In this document: positions 36,960-45,328 of the stretch, one piece after another | Layout of the letters: each line of letters starts with the position of its first letter | Numbering within the stretch: the first letter of the stretch is position 1 | Assembly: GCF_947500695.1 (NCBI RefSeq) | Contig: NZ_CANMSS010000004.1 | Span: 248,001 to 312,000 of the forward strand | Length of the DNA: 64,000 nucleotides | Reading direction: 5' to 3' | From: an uncultured Pseudoteredinibacter sp. | GTDB lineage: Bacteria > Pseudomonadota > Gammaproteobacteria > Pseudomonadales > Cellvibrionaceae | Translations under genes and position numbers: made by a program | The notes under the pieces: model-generated | What the model saw: only the letters and a program-made list of their open reading frames with translations | Databases searched by the model: none | Told to the model about the DNA's origin: nothing

Positions 36960-37529
36960 ATGACTCTAGCGAACCAACTGACATTATTGCGCGTGATTTT
37001 AATACCGGTAATCGTACTGGTGTTTTTTCTGCCCTTCGGCTGGAGCTACCCGGTTGCCGCCTTTATTTTTGCATTGGCCGGTGTAACTGATTGGCTAGAT
37101 GGTTATATCGCCCGCCGTTACAATCAATCAACCGCCTTTGGTGCCTTCCTAGACCCGGTAGCCGATAAGCTTATGGTGGCCTCGGCCTTGGTGTTATTGG
37201 TGCAAGCCCATGCCACACTTTGGTTAACCGTTCCGGCAGTCGTTATTATTGGCCGTGAAATTGTTATTTCGGCATTACGCGAATGGATGGCCGAGCTGGG
37301 TGAACGCTCAAATGTGGCGGTATCTTTTATTGGTAAAGTAAAAACCGCTGCGCAAATGGCATCCATTACAGTTCTACTGGCTTTCCCAGTTGATGATCGC
37401 TACTGGGTATTAGATGTAGGGTATGTGCTGCTTTATATCGCTGCCGGCTTAACCTTGTATTCGATGATTTTGTATATAAAAGCGGCTTGGCCATCCCTAA
37501 TGGGGCAGGATAGAAGTAAAGACGAATAA
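36960..37529 (+). CDS. pgsA: CDP-diacylglycerol-glycerol-3-phosphate 3-phosphatidyltransferase
   Basis: This 189-residue membrane enzyme makes phosphatidylglycerol phosphate. The CDP-alcohol phosphotransferase motif is complete: [11 protein letters not shown]…[10 protein letters not shown] (DG-x2-AR-x8-G-x3-D-x3-D). Several membrane helices follow. The uvrC-pgsA-tRNA order is widely conserved. A strong terminator comes directly after the stop codon. Confidence 0.96.
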   Translation: MTLANQLTLLRVILIPVIVLVFFLPFGWSYPVAAFIFALAGVTDWLDGYIARRYNQSTAFGAFLDPVADKLMVASALVLLVQAHATLWLTVPAVVIIGREIVISALREWMAELGERSNVAVSFIGKVKTAAQMASITVLLAFPVDDRYWVLDVGYVLLYIAAGLTLYSMILYIKAAWPSLMGQDRSKDE

Positions 37530-37556
37530 AAATGGGGCCAAAAGGCCCCATTTTTC
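37530..37556 (+). terminator. Terminator after pgsA
   Basis: AAATGGGGCC-AAAA-GGCCCCATTTTT, starting at the stop codon. Confidence 0.92.
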
Positions 37557-37674
37557 TATCCAATGTGAAATCCTCTAATGGTTGGCCAAAGCGGGTTTTG
37601 TTGTTCGATAAGCGTTCAGCTTGTTTGCAACTTGGTCAAGTGATAGCTCAAGGTGTGAGAAAAGAAGCCATTAC

Positions 37675-37702
37675 TTGACACAGAGCCCCGAATCCATAGA
37701 AT
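37675..37702 (+). promoter_or_regulatory. tRNA operon promoter
   Basis: A perfect TTGACA (37675-37680) with a 16-base spacer and TAGAAT (37697-37702) lies about 115 bases upstream of tRNA-Cys. It is the only near-consensus promoter in the pgsA-tRNA gap. A tRNA-Gly gene that precedes tRNA-Cys in E. coli and Pseudomonas was looked for here and not found. Confidence 0.75.
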
Positions 37703-37821
37703 AGCCGCTCTCTTGAAATCAAAGCCCCAAAAGGCCTAGACAAGAGGGAAGGCAATATTCGCTAAGTCCTAGAAAGTACTAGGAATTTTTAAGTGAATGC
37801 ATTAGAATTGCCGCCCTTGAT

Positions 37822-37895
37822 GGCGCGATGTCAGAGTGGTTATGTCACGGACTGCAACTCCGTTTACTCCGGTTCGATTCCGGATCGCGCCTCCA
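37822..37895 (+). tRNA. tRNA-Cys (GCA)
   Basis: This 74-base cloverleaf has acceptor stem GGCGCGA/TCGCGCC, anticodon loop with GCA (CTGCAAC), the TpsiC arm GGTTCGATTCC and encoded CCA. It is close to E. coli tRNA-Cys and lies in the conserved pgsA-cys-leu position. Confidence 0.97.
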
Positions 37896-37998
37896 CTTTT
37901 CCTTAAGTTGAACCCTTCAGCTTAAGCGCCGCAAGGCAAGATCAGCCAAGCTGATCAAAGTAGGGCCGCCATACCTACTATAAAAAATACCTCTCGAT

Positions 37999-38085
37999 GC
38001 CCGGGTGGTGGAATTGGTAGACACAGGAGACTTAAAATCTCCCGCTAGCAATAGCGTGCCGGTTCAAGTCCGGCCCCGGGCACCA
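37999..38085 (+). tRNA. tRNA-Leu (TAA)
   Basis: This 87-base class II tRNA has acceptor GCCCGGG/CCCGGGC, anticodon TAA in CTTAAAA, the long variable arm CGCTAGCAATAGCG and encoded CCA. Its intact 3' end is immediately followed by accessory DNA with an integrase, so it is the probable integration target. Confidence 0.97.
38061..38085 (+). other. Presumed attachment site attL (tRNA-Leu 3' end)
   Basis: P4-family integrases recombine at the 3' ends of tRNA genes, and the integrase start lies 171 bases beyond this tRNA. The expected direct repeat of the TpsiC-acceptor end was not seen elsewhere in the window, so the right boundary is either outside or too degraded to recognise by eye. Confidence 0.5.
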
Positions 38086-38256
38086 TTTGACTATCTTAAG
38101 GCTTCCATTAACAGCCGATAACGCCAACAATCCCCCAAAAAACAACAGTTTAGGTAATTTCAAAGTCTTTTTTCATTCCAAGATATGCTTGGACATCCGC
38201 AAAAAATGTCGGTACTTTTTTCGGTATCTCGGTTCAATTAATACAGAGGTGCCGTC

Positions 38257-39453
38257 ATGCCATTGGTCGATGTTCAGGTTCGGGAGGCAAGATCTCGGGA
38301 AAAAGATTACAAGCTGGCTGATGGCGAGGGCATGTACTTACTCGTTAAAAAGGGTGGGCAAAAGTATTGGCGTTTGGACTATCGGTTTCATGGTAAAAGA
38401 AAAACCTTGGCTTTAGGGGTTTATCCTAGGACCTCGTTAAAATCTGCACGAGAAAAACGTCAAGAAGCAAAGCTATTACTTGACGGTCATAAAGATCCTA
38501 GCGCTGTTAAACGTCAAGAGAAATTCTCACGGCAATTAGATTGTTTTGAAGATGTTGCTCGTCAATGGTGGTTGCACCAAAAAGGCTTGTGGACTGAAAA
38601 TCATGCGAAACGTGTATTAAAACGTTTAGAAGATAATGTGTTTTCTGATTTAGGTAGTTACAAAATAGATGACATTACACCGCAACAAGTTATCGCTACC
38701 ATCAGAAAAGTTGAATCTCGAGGTGCGCTGGATGTGGCTAACAGAGTAAAACAAGCAGTAAACGCTACCTGCAGATTTGCAGTGCAGCAGGGAATAGCTA
38801 CGCGTAATCCTGCTGGGGATCTGCAAGGTATTGTAAAACAGCGTACGGTCAAACATCGGCCATCTCTGCCGAGAGATGAGTTGCCGGGATTTCTAAAAGC
38901 CCTTGATAGCTACGATGTTAGGGGGCGTCAATTAACTCAACTTGCAATAAAGCTTTTGGTGTCTACTTTTGTTCGTTCTGGTGAGTTGCGTGGGGCGAAG
39001 TGGGATGAGTTTGATCTCGACAGTAAAGTGTGGAGGATCCCGTCGGCTAGAATGAAAATGAAAAATGAACATATTGTTCCGCTATCTGAGCAGTCCATTG
39101 TTATCATCCAGTCCATAAAAAACATTTCTGGTGCGTATGATTTGCTCTTTCCTTCTGAGAGGGATCGCCGAAGAGAAATGTCTGACAATACTATGCGTCG
39201 GGCTATTTTTAAGCTTGGATATGATGGTGAGACACCTGGAAAAAGTAAGGCTGTACCGCATGGTTTTCGAGCTACGGCTTCTTCCATTCTAAATGAATCT
39301 GGCTTTAACCCTGATGCAATTGAACGGCAGCTGGCCCATAAGGAAACAAATAGTGTTCGCTCCGCGTATACACATCACGCAAGATATTTGAGTGAACGGG
39401 TAGATATGATGCAGTGGTGGTCGGACTATTTGGATAAGGCTAGGTTGAGCTGA
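38257..39453 (+). CDS. P4-family tyrosine integrase
   Basis: The 398-residue recombinase has an N-terminal DUF4102 arm-binding domain (EKDYKLADGEGMYLLVKKGG), a SAM-like core-binding domain and a catalytic domain. Catalytic residues are Arg240 (TFVRSGELR), His335 and Arg338 (PHGFR), His361 and Tyr371. The C-terminal RYLSERVDMMQWWSDYLD is the P4-integrase signature. It reads away from the adjacent tRNA-Leu, the classic island arrangement. All catalytic residues are present, so it may be active. Confidence 0.95.
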   Translation: MPLVDVQVREARSREKDYKLADGEGMYLLVKKGGQKYWRLDYRFHGKRKTLALGVYPRTSLKSAREKRQEAKLLLDGHKDPSAVKRQEKFSRQLDCFEDVARQWWLHQKGLWTENHAKRVLKRLEDNVFSDLGSYKIDDITPQQVIATIRKVESRGALDVANRVKQAVNATCRFAVQQGIATRNPAGDLQGIVKQRTVKHRPSLPRDELPGFLKALDSYDVRGRQLTQLAIKLLVSTFVRSGELRGAKWDEFDLDSKVWRIPSARMKMKNEHIVPLSEQSIVIIQSIKNISGAYDLLFPSERDRRREMSDNTMRRAIFKLGYDGETPGKSKAVPHGFRATASSILNESGFNPDAIERQLAHKETNSVRSAYTHHARYLSERVDMMQWWSDYLDKARLS

Positions 39454-39581
39454 GCTCGTAAGAGATGGCAAGTATCTTTCTAACTCAACGTTTAAATTTC
39501 TTGGCTGTTTGCACTTTATAGAATGATTCTTTTATTTTGTGTTGGTAGTGTGGGTACACTATTCACAATAGGAGTTAGGGT

Positions 39582-39761
39582 GTGTCTGAACGAATCTTAA
39601 GATTAGATAAAGTAAAAGAAATCACTGGGCTATCTAGATCAACAATATATGCTGAAATCTCTAAGGGTAAGTTCCCTAAGCAGGTAAGTTTGACAGGGAG
39701 GCGTTCGGTAGGCTGGTATCAGAGTGATATTGCAAAGTGGGTCGATACTCGTTCTAAATAA
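39582..39761 (+). CDS. AlpA-family small transcriptional regulator
   Basis: The 59-residue protein, starting GTG, reads LRLDKVKEITGLSRSTIYAE then GRRSVGWYQSDIAKWV. This is the MerR-like winged helix of AlpA/Cox-type excision regulators. AGGAG lies 7 bases before the start. It lies 128 bases after the integrase; in P4 and CP4-type elements AlpA controls integrase or excision. It probably regulates excision of this island. Confidence 0.88.
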   Translation: MSERILRLDKVKEITGLSRSTIYAEISKGKFPKQVSLTGRRSVGWYQSDIAKWVDTRSK

Positions 39762-40549
39762 CTGAATTGCTGTTTAGTATCCATTCCTCTCGAGACCGAT
39801 TATTTCTGTCCTTTACTCAAAAGGTTTTACGAATAGTCATTTAGCAGCACCCAAATCACTTAAGGGCAGATCGAATAAGTTTTTTGTCTATTGCTAAAAA
39901 TTAACACGCCCCTATACATGTCAAAGTATCGTTTCGGAAAATACTAACTGCGCTACAGTGGTTTGGGCTAGGATAAGTATCGTTTGTACTAATTGAGACT
40001 CCCTGTTGATTTTCAACTTGTAGATAAGCACATGCTTTGTTCGGTGTAAATAGCTCGATTAGACTTTACAAAAAATTGGCAGGGAAGAGGTATGGTCGAT
40101 ACGATTTTGATCCCAGTTTTAATGTGAACGGGTCTAAAGCTGAAGCCATTTTGAAACGGGGAGGTTTTCAGGTATGTAATTATTAAGAGGTTTTTCATAG
40201 AAGTACGTGTCTAGCTATCCCGAGTTCAAGCAAATACCACATATGGCGATAACCGGTTATCATGCCCGCTAATATTTGTTGGATTTTATACGGCATAGAC
40301 GAGTTTTTCATTATTGAAATATAATTTACATCTTTGATGTTATTTTCTATAAACACTATTTCCCGGTCGGGAGTGTAGGTAATCAGGTAGAGTTTTCTTA
40401 GGTAAGCCCTTTATCCTTAAGTGTAGCAACTAATTGCAATGGTTATTTAAGAGGGATCTGGGCTTTATACCTGTCACTTTTTTCGTTAATCCGTTAGGAT
40501 CGCTTTCTTTCCAACTAAATTCTTTTTTGAGATGGAATTCAATTAGTCA
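39762..40549. other. Gene-poor stretch before the histidine kinase
   Basis: This 788-base AT-rich interval has no convincing gene. A 49-codon frame starting TTG at 40037 and ending at 40186 reads KLAGKRYGRYDFDP and could be a decayed fragment, but has no clear ribosome site. No terminator-grade hairpin was seen. Confidence 0.5.
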
Positions 40550-42301
40550 ATGAAAATATTTTCCAAAATCCAATACAGCACAGACGAGCTGGAAACTATA
40601 GAGCTTGAGCATCGTTCGGCCTATCTTAAGTTGTTTGTCAGTACCGTGTTTGTACAAGCCCTTTTCCCATTGTTGTTGAGTTATGTATTCTGCTTTCTCG
40701 TAGATACTACGGTATTACTGTCGTGGTTAATTTCCATACTGGCTGTGACTTTGGCACGTAGCTATTTAAGCTTTGGCTGGTATAAACGTAACTCTGGGCC
40801 TAGAAATACCGTTGTTTTTGAATGGTTATCACTGTTGTTGTCTTTTATGGCCGGTTGTCTTTGGGGAGTTACAGTGTTGGCTTTAGATTTTCAGCAATAT
40901 CCTGAGGAATCGGTTTTCCTCAATATTATTGTCTTCGGCTTGGCGGCCGGTTCGGTGGGGATCGGCAGTTATTGGCTCGAGTATTTTATGGTTTATAACT
41001 TCACGGTGTTCGCGATATATATAGTAAGCTATTCAGTTGGATTTTCAGAGCCCTATTATCTCTTGGCCGCATCCACGATGCTTTTCGTGGTGTTTATGAC
41101 ACAGATAGCGCTTGTATTTCACCGTGGAAATGCGCAAAACATATTGCTAAGCAAGCGTAATGAAAAGCTAGCTAAAAATTTGGCTAGGCAGAAGGTAGAG
41201 GCTGAGAGTATTGCTTCCTCTCGAAACCGATTTTTAGCAGCCGCCAGCCATGACTTACGGCAGCCAGTTCAGGCTTTGAACTTCTTTCTCGAGGTTTTGC
41301 GGTGGGAGTTGAATACTGAAAACGGGCTTGAGACCTATAGTAAAATCCAAAAATGTACGGATGGCATCAACGATTTGTTGAATTCGATATTAGATTTGTC
41401 GAGGCTGGATGCAGACATTGTTTCAGTTAATCAGGAAGTCTGCAGTATTGGCGCTATCCTTGAGGATTTAGATCAACAGTTCAGGGGGATGGCTGAACGA
41501 AAGGGCTTGCAGTTTGAGGTTAAGATAGCCAACTGTTATGTGCATTGTGATCAGACGTTCCTTAAACGTATTTTGAGTAACCTTATCGCTAATGCTATTG
41601 CTTACACAGACAAAGGTATAGTCGAAGTTTCAGCGGTTACTAGTGTAGATAAAGTATCGCTTGAGGTAAGTGATTCAGGCCCTGGTTTGACTAAGGATGA
41701 GCAGGGTAAGGTGTTTGAGGAGTTTTACCAACTTGGGAATCCAGAACGGGACCGAAAGAAGGGCTTAGGCTTAGGGTTATCTATAGTCAAACGCCTATGC
41801 GCCTTATTAAACGTACCACTGTCTTTGAGTTCCCAAAAGGGTAAAGGAAGTTGTTTTAGTGTTCAACTGAAACTTTGCGAAGCGGGGCCTCAAAAGAAGA
41901 CGCAGGCTAAGGTCAGCGTACAGACCTTGACCCAAAGTAAAAATGTAATAATTATCGATGATGAAGCCGACATTAGACAGAGCTTGCACGATTTGCTGGT
42001 GCGGTGGCAATGTTGTGTTCAGATGGCCGCTTCGTTGGAAGAGGCGACTGATATTCTTCGCGAACGTCAATTTGAGCCAGACCTTATTATTGCAGACTAT
42101 CGTTTGCGTAATAATAAAACGGGTGTGGAGGCGATAGAGGCGCTTAAAGAGCTTTGTCAAAATGAGTATTTGCCAGCCATTATTATCAGTGGTGACACAG
42201 AGCCTGGACGCATCAAGGAGGTGATCGATAGTGGGTATACGCTGTTACACAAGCCGGTTAAACCTGCTTACCTAAGGCGGGTCTTGCAGCAAACTTTATG
42301 A
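40550..42301 (+). CDS. Hybrid sensor histidine kinase with receiver domain
   Basis: The 583-residue protein has about six membrane helices (30-190), a coiled linker, and the phosphoacceptor His234 in AASHDLRQPVQAL. The ATPase domain follows with NLIANAIAYT (N-box), DSGPGL and GLGLGLSIVKRL. A C-terminal receiver has Asp516 (IIADYRL) and Lys568. The membrane part has no recognised ligand domain. Its stop overlaps by six bases the stop of a convergent LuxR-type response regulator, a likely partner. Hybrid kinases of this His-box type often pair with such regulators. Confidence 0.9.
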   Translation: MKIFSKIQYSTDELETIELEHRSAYLKLFVSTVFVQALFPLLLSYVFCFLVDTTVLLSWLISILAVTLARSYLSFGWYKRNSGPRNTVVFEWLSLLLSFMAGCLWGVTVLALDFQQYPEESVFLNIIVFGLAAGSVGIGSYWLEYFMVYNFTVFAIYIVSYSVGFSEPYYLLAASTMLFVVFMTQIALVFHRGNAQNILLSKRNEKLAKNLARQKVEAESIASSRNRFLAAASHDLRQPVQALNFFLEVLRWELNTENGLETYSKIQKCTDGINDLLNSILDLSRLDADIVSVNQEVCSIGAILEDLDQQFRGMAERKGLQFEVKIANCYVHCDQTFLKRILSNLIANAIAYTDKGIVEVSAVTSVDKVSLEVSDSGPGLTKDEQGKVFEEFYQLGNPERDRKKGLGLGLSIVKRLCALLNVPLSLSSQKGKGSCFSVQLKLCEAGPQKKTQAKVSVQTLTQSKNVIIIDDEADIRQSLHDLLVRWQCCVQMAASLEEATDILRERQFEPDLIIADYRLRNNKTGVEAIEALKELCQNEYLPAIIISGDTEPGRIKEVIDSGYTLLHKPVKPAYLRRVLQQTL

Positions 42302-42934
42302 GTCAGGCGAAAGTATTTTCAGCGCTGTGGCCTTACGTACGCATTCCATGCGGTTTTTCCCGCCTAGAATTTTAAATATTGCCTGTAGGTGAGACTTTAC
42401 AGTGGTTTGTGAAATAAAGAGAGTGGTAGCGATTTCCTGGTTGCCGAGGCCTAGTTGAACCAGTTTAAGTACTTCGATTTGGCGTTCGCTCAGTGAGGTT
42501 TGGGTGTTATCAAGTGCAAACTTAGACATTTTTTCTAGTCTGGTCGCTAAGGGTTTTGGTATCACAATAGAGCCGTTGTGAATATCATTCAGTGCATCGG
42601 CCACCTTTTCTGCTGGCCACGTTTTGGGCAAGAATCCTAGGGCACCTAAATGAAATGCTTCTTGTAACTTTATAAGGTCTTCATTCGCCGACATGATCAC
42701 AATAGGTACGTTTAGGCCTCGTGCGATCAGCATTTTCATAAACAATACCCCATCCATATCGGGCATTGTTAGGTCGAGTATGAGGATGTCAACATCGTTG
42801 TTGGATAGGAGGTAACTTAAGGCTTCGCCGGTGTTAAGCGTGGATTCGATGATGAAATCGGGCCGACACCGCATCAGGGCCTCTTTTAATCCCGAGCTAA
42901 ATAAGGGGTGGTCATCCAGACTCAGTAGTTTCAT
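42296..42934 (-). CDS. LuxR/NarL-type response regulator
   Basis: The 212-residue regulator has a receiver with acidic pocket LDDHP and phosphoacceptor Asp54 (LILDLTMPDMDG). The C-terminal LuxR helix-turn-helix reads LSERQIEVLKLVQLGLGNQEI then ISQTTVKSHLQAIFKILG. It is convergent with the hybrid kinase and divergent from the secreted-protein genes, with a perfect palindrome in the 240-base divergent gap that is a candidate binding site. Confidence 0.92.
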   Translation of the reverse strand: MKLLSLDDHPLFSSGLKEALMRCRPDFIIESTLNTGEALSYLLSNNDVDILILDLTMPDMDGVLFMKMLIARGLNVPIVIMSANEDLIKLQEAFHLGALGFLPKTWPAEKVADALNDIHNGSIVIPKPLATRLEKMSKFALDNTQTSLSERQIEVLKLVQLGLGNQEIATTLFISQTTVKSHLQAIFKILGGKNRMECVRKATALKILSPDS

Positions 42935-43032
42935 TATGTCGCCCCTCCATTGAGCATCATCAAAGTGCGCGCATTCTGAAGCAAGGTAGATGGCTATGCA
43001 ATGGCTAATAGACCAATTTTTCGAGAATTGAT

Positions 43033-43098
43033 CATACTATAGTATGGCGCCCCTGAATGAAGACTTTTATTTTGGACCCACTATCACCCGATAGTATG
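43033..43098. promoter_or_regulatory. Palindromic operator candidate
   Basis: CATACTATAGTATG at 43033-43046 is a perfect 14-base palindrome. A second related site, ACTAT-6-ATAGTATG, lies at 43080-43098. Both lie upstream of the exported-protein gene at 43174 and upstream of the divergent response regulator, a natural place for LuxR-type dimer binding. Confidence 0.55.
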
Positions 43099-43173
43099 AA
43101 ATATTCTCGTCATCCCTTTTTTCCCTGTTAAAGTCCGCGCTCTTTTTACAACACAAATGAGAGGGTAAAGTCT

Positions 43174-43974
43174 GTGAGTCGTTGTTCTGAATTGGCCACT
43201 ATGTTGTTCAGTTTGCTGTGTCTAACTTCGTCGGCGAATGCCGGTGTTTTCGATCAGTTAAAGGATAGATTGAAAAGTGAATCAGAAAAGGCGGTAAAAG
43301 AAGCGCTACCAAAATCTTCGGGGCGAACAGCGCGTGTGGAAGATTCTGCTCAATCAGCGTTAGCCACCTTGAGCCTAGAAGGAGGGCCTAGCGAGACACT
43401 CACCTCCATGACGAGCTGCACAAGTTTAAAACCCCTTAATATCGTAACAGGATATCTGGGCGAATATACCTTTCAAAGTGGTTTTAGCAAGGAAACGCGC
43501 TCTGGTCTTATTCAGCGAAAAGCTGGAAAGCTACAGGGAGATTGTATTCTTCCTTCGTTACAGTCTGGCCAGGTTGCCTATATGGAAGTCGATACCGCTG
43601 CGTATGAAGCTATGGGTAATTCAAGTGATTGGGCCATGCAATGTGTCCGATCAGAAAACCCTGAAGCCGGCGCACTCAGTGAATCAGAACCGAGGACGGA
43701 AGCAGTCTATTCCGTGTCTGCGCTCAGTGGTAAAGACATGATGTTGCACTGTGGGAGTTCGGAGGAAACAAGCGAGTGTGCAGAAGGGAGTAACAGCGCT
43801 CGAAGCAGTGCCTGGAGTGAAAAATTGAGAGAGAACGGAAAAACTATGCTCAGTATTCGAGCCTTTACCAGCACCTTAGCACCTGTGGGGGGCGAGAAGT
43901 TGTATTGCCAGTATTATAACAAAAAGGCAAAGAAGAGTTTGTTTGCATTTGAATACATCCGATTACGTAAGTAA
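43174..43974 (+). CDS. Exported protein of unknown function
   Basis: The 266-residue product starts with GTG after GAGAGGGTAAA. It has a signal peptide (about 1-23, ending SSANA), then a charged helical stretch (DQLKDRLKSESEKAVKEAL). A cysteine-containing C-terminal part follows (six or more cysteines, consistent with periplasmic disulfides). I recognise no family. It is the first of three exported-protein genes in a row and follows the palindromic operator. Confidence 0.72.
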   Translation: MSRCSELATMLFSLLCLTSSANAGVFDQLKDRLKSESEKAVKEALPKSSGRTARVEDSAQSALATLSLEGGPSETLTSMTSCTSLKPLNIVTGYLGEYTFQSGFSKETRSGLIQRKAGKLQGDCILPSLQSGQVAYMEVDTAAYEAMGNSSDWAMQCVRSENPEAGALSESEPRTEAVYSVSALSGKDMMLHCGSSEETSECAEGSNSARSSAWSEKLRENGKTMLSIRAFTSTLAPVGGEKLYCQYYNKKAKKSLFAFEYIRLRK

Positions 43975-44012
43975 TCGCTTTTATCCTCTATCCTCACTAA
44001 ATGGTACGAATT

Positions 44013-44495
44013 ATGAAAAGAACTACTGTTAAAACCCTGTTTCGTTGGGCGTTGGCCCTATCTTCTCTGATGTTGGTACAGGTTGCTAGCGCTCGAGCCA
44101 CAATTAGTGACATGCAATCGTGTCAGGGCTTGATCGATTTTTTGCAAATTAGAGTCAATAGTACAAGCAACCGCTTTCAGAAGACGGATATCAATACGAT
44201 ACTCACAGGCCTAGAGGTTTATGATCGATATATTCAGAACCATATCGTAACACCAGGTTTATTGTCTTTTAATCAGGGTGATGAGAGCAAGGCTGAAACA
44301 ATGCAAGACAAAGTCGATGAGTATAAAAAGTCTCTTGTCAAAGGCTACCAGCAACGCTTCCCTGAAAACAAGCTATATATGGACTTCGCTGTATCTTTGA
44401 ATAATTGCGCTCAAAAAGCTGTCCCGCAGGGTGCAGAACTTGAGGCATTTAAGTCATCAATCTTGACTTTGGTTAATATCACTAAGAACCAATAA
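44013..44495 (+). CDS. Exported protein of unknown function
   Basis: The 160-residue product has a signal peptide (about 1-29, ending ASA or similar) and a helical mature part with only two cysteines (SCQG near the start and NNCAQ near the end), possibly disulfide-linked. The internal ATG at 44013 is preferred to 44001 since it leaves a cleaner signal peptide. Its spacing of 38 bases after the previous gene suggests cotranscription. Function unknown; the size and Cys placement resemble small periplasmic HdeA-like helical proteins only superficially. Confidence 0.68.
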   Translation: MKRTTVKTLFRWALALSSLMLVQVASARATISDMQSCQGLIDFLQIRVNSTSNRFQKTDINTILTGLEVYDRYIQNHIVTPGLLSFNQGDESKAETMQDKVDEYKKSLVKGYQQRFPENKLYMDFAVSLNNCAQKAVPQGAELEAFKSSILTLVNITKNQ

Positions 44496-44591
44496 AAATC
44501 CTTTCATTGAACCTATTTTGCCACTGCCTTCTTTCGGTCAAAAACCTGGAGGGCTACCGCTTCATGTACCTAAAATTTGGAATTCCTTAAA

Positions 44592-45251
44592 ATGAAACGT
44601 TATTTAGCTTTATTTTTCTTTACTGCTTTCATCATTAGTCCAGGTGCTATGGCAACGCAGTACATATACACATGGAGCACTACTACGAATGGAGGGTCAA
44701 CTGGTGATTTTTCTGGCCCAGCGGGACGTCCGGTAGTGGTAAGTATTACCTTGGATAACGGCGGAACTACGAATATTAATCAAACCTGGACTAGTGCTCA
44801 AATTGTTGAAGTCTCGTTTAGCCTAAGTGGTAATATCCTATCATCTATGAATCCCAGCCTACCTGGCCATACATTGACTGCCACCCCGACGTCAATTTTA
44901 CAAAGTGACGGAGCTGGAGATCTAAGTGTAATGCCCAATTCCATTAGTGGTGCCTTGGCCAGTCAGGTTTCGGTAACGCCTGGTAGCGATACTGACCCGG
45001 TAGATGAATGGTATATAAACGCTGCAAATGGCATTTATTTCTCTGATCTACGCAACAATGACTTGAGTGTAGCTAATGTTATTCAAAATAACTCGGCTGC
45101 AAGTTGGCAGCAGGGTGGCAGTGTGCCATCTCCAGGTGCCCCGTCAGCTGCCCAGGCTGTGCCAACTTTTCCGGCTTTCGCTGTATTTTTGTTGTCGTTA
45201 ATTATAGGTGCCGCTGGAGCTCGGGCTCATCGACGTAAGAAAGTAATGTGA
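44592..45251 (+). CDS. Exported protein with CTERM-like sorting tail
   Basis: The 219-residue protein has a signal peptide (about 1-22, ending AMA) and a Ser/Thr/Asn-rich, probably beta-rich middle. The C-terminal tail is VPTFPAFAVFLLSLIIGAAG plus ARAHRRKK: a short proline motif, one membrane helix and a basic end. This tripartite tail is the pattern of PEP-CTERM/IPTL-CTERM proteins processed by exosortases or rhombosortase-like enzymes. No exosortase gene is in the window, so the processing enzyme would be encoded elsewhere. Confidence 0.75.
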   Translation: MKRYLALFFFTAFIISPGAMATQYIYTWSTTTNGGSTGDFSGPAGRPVVVSITLDNGGTTNINQTWTSAQIVEVSFSLSGNILSSMNPSLPGHTLTATPTSILQSDGAGDLSVMPNSISGALASQVSVTPGSDTDPVDEWYINAANGIYFSDLRNNDLSVANVIQNNSAASWQQGGSVPSPGAPSAAQAVPTFPAFAVFLLSLIIGAAGARAHRRKKVM

Positions 45252-45284
45252 TGGTACTCATCAAATGTAACCGCATATAAACTT

Positions 45285-45328
45285 CAAGTGGCGATTCGAT
45301 CGGAATGTGAAGATTTAATCGCCACTTG
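45285..45328 (+). terminator. Hairpin after the CTERM-tail gene
   Basis: A 12-base perfect stem, CAAGTGGCGATT with its complement, encloses a 20-base loop 33 bases after the stop. There is no long T-run, so termination activity is uncertain. Confidence 0.45.

Noticed and set aside
37557..37821. tRNA-Gly expected upstream of tRNA-Cys
   Set aside because: Searched by eye for a GCC-anticodon cloverleaf between pgsA and tRNA-Cys; none was found.
40013..40198. Minus-strand frame and antisense small frame near 40.1 kb
   Set aside because: No ribosome site on either strand; at most a relic of a decayed gene.
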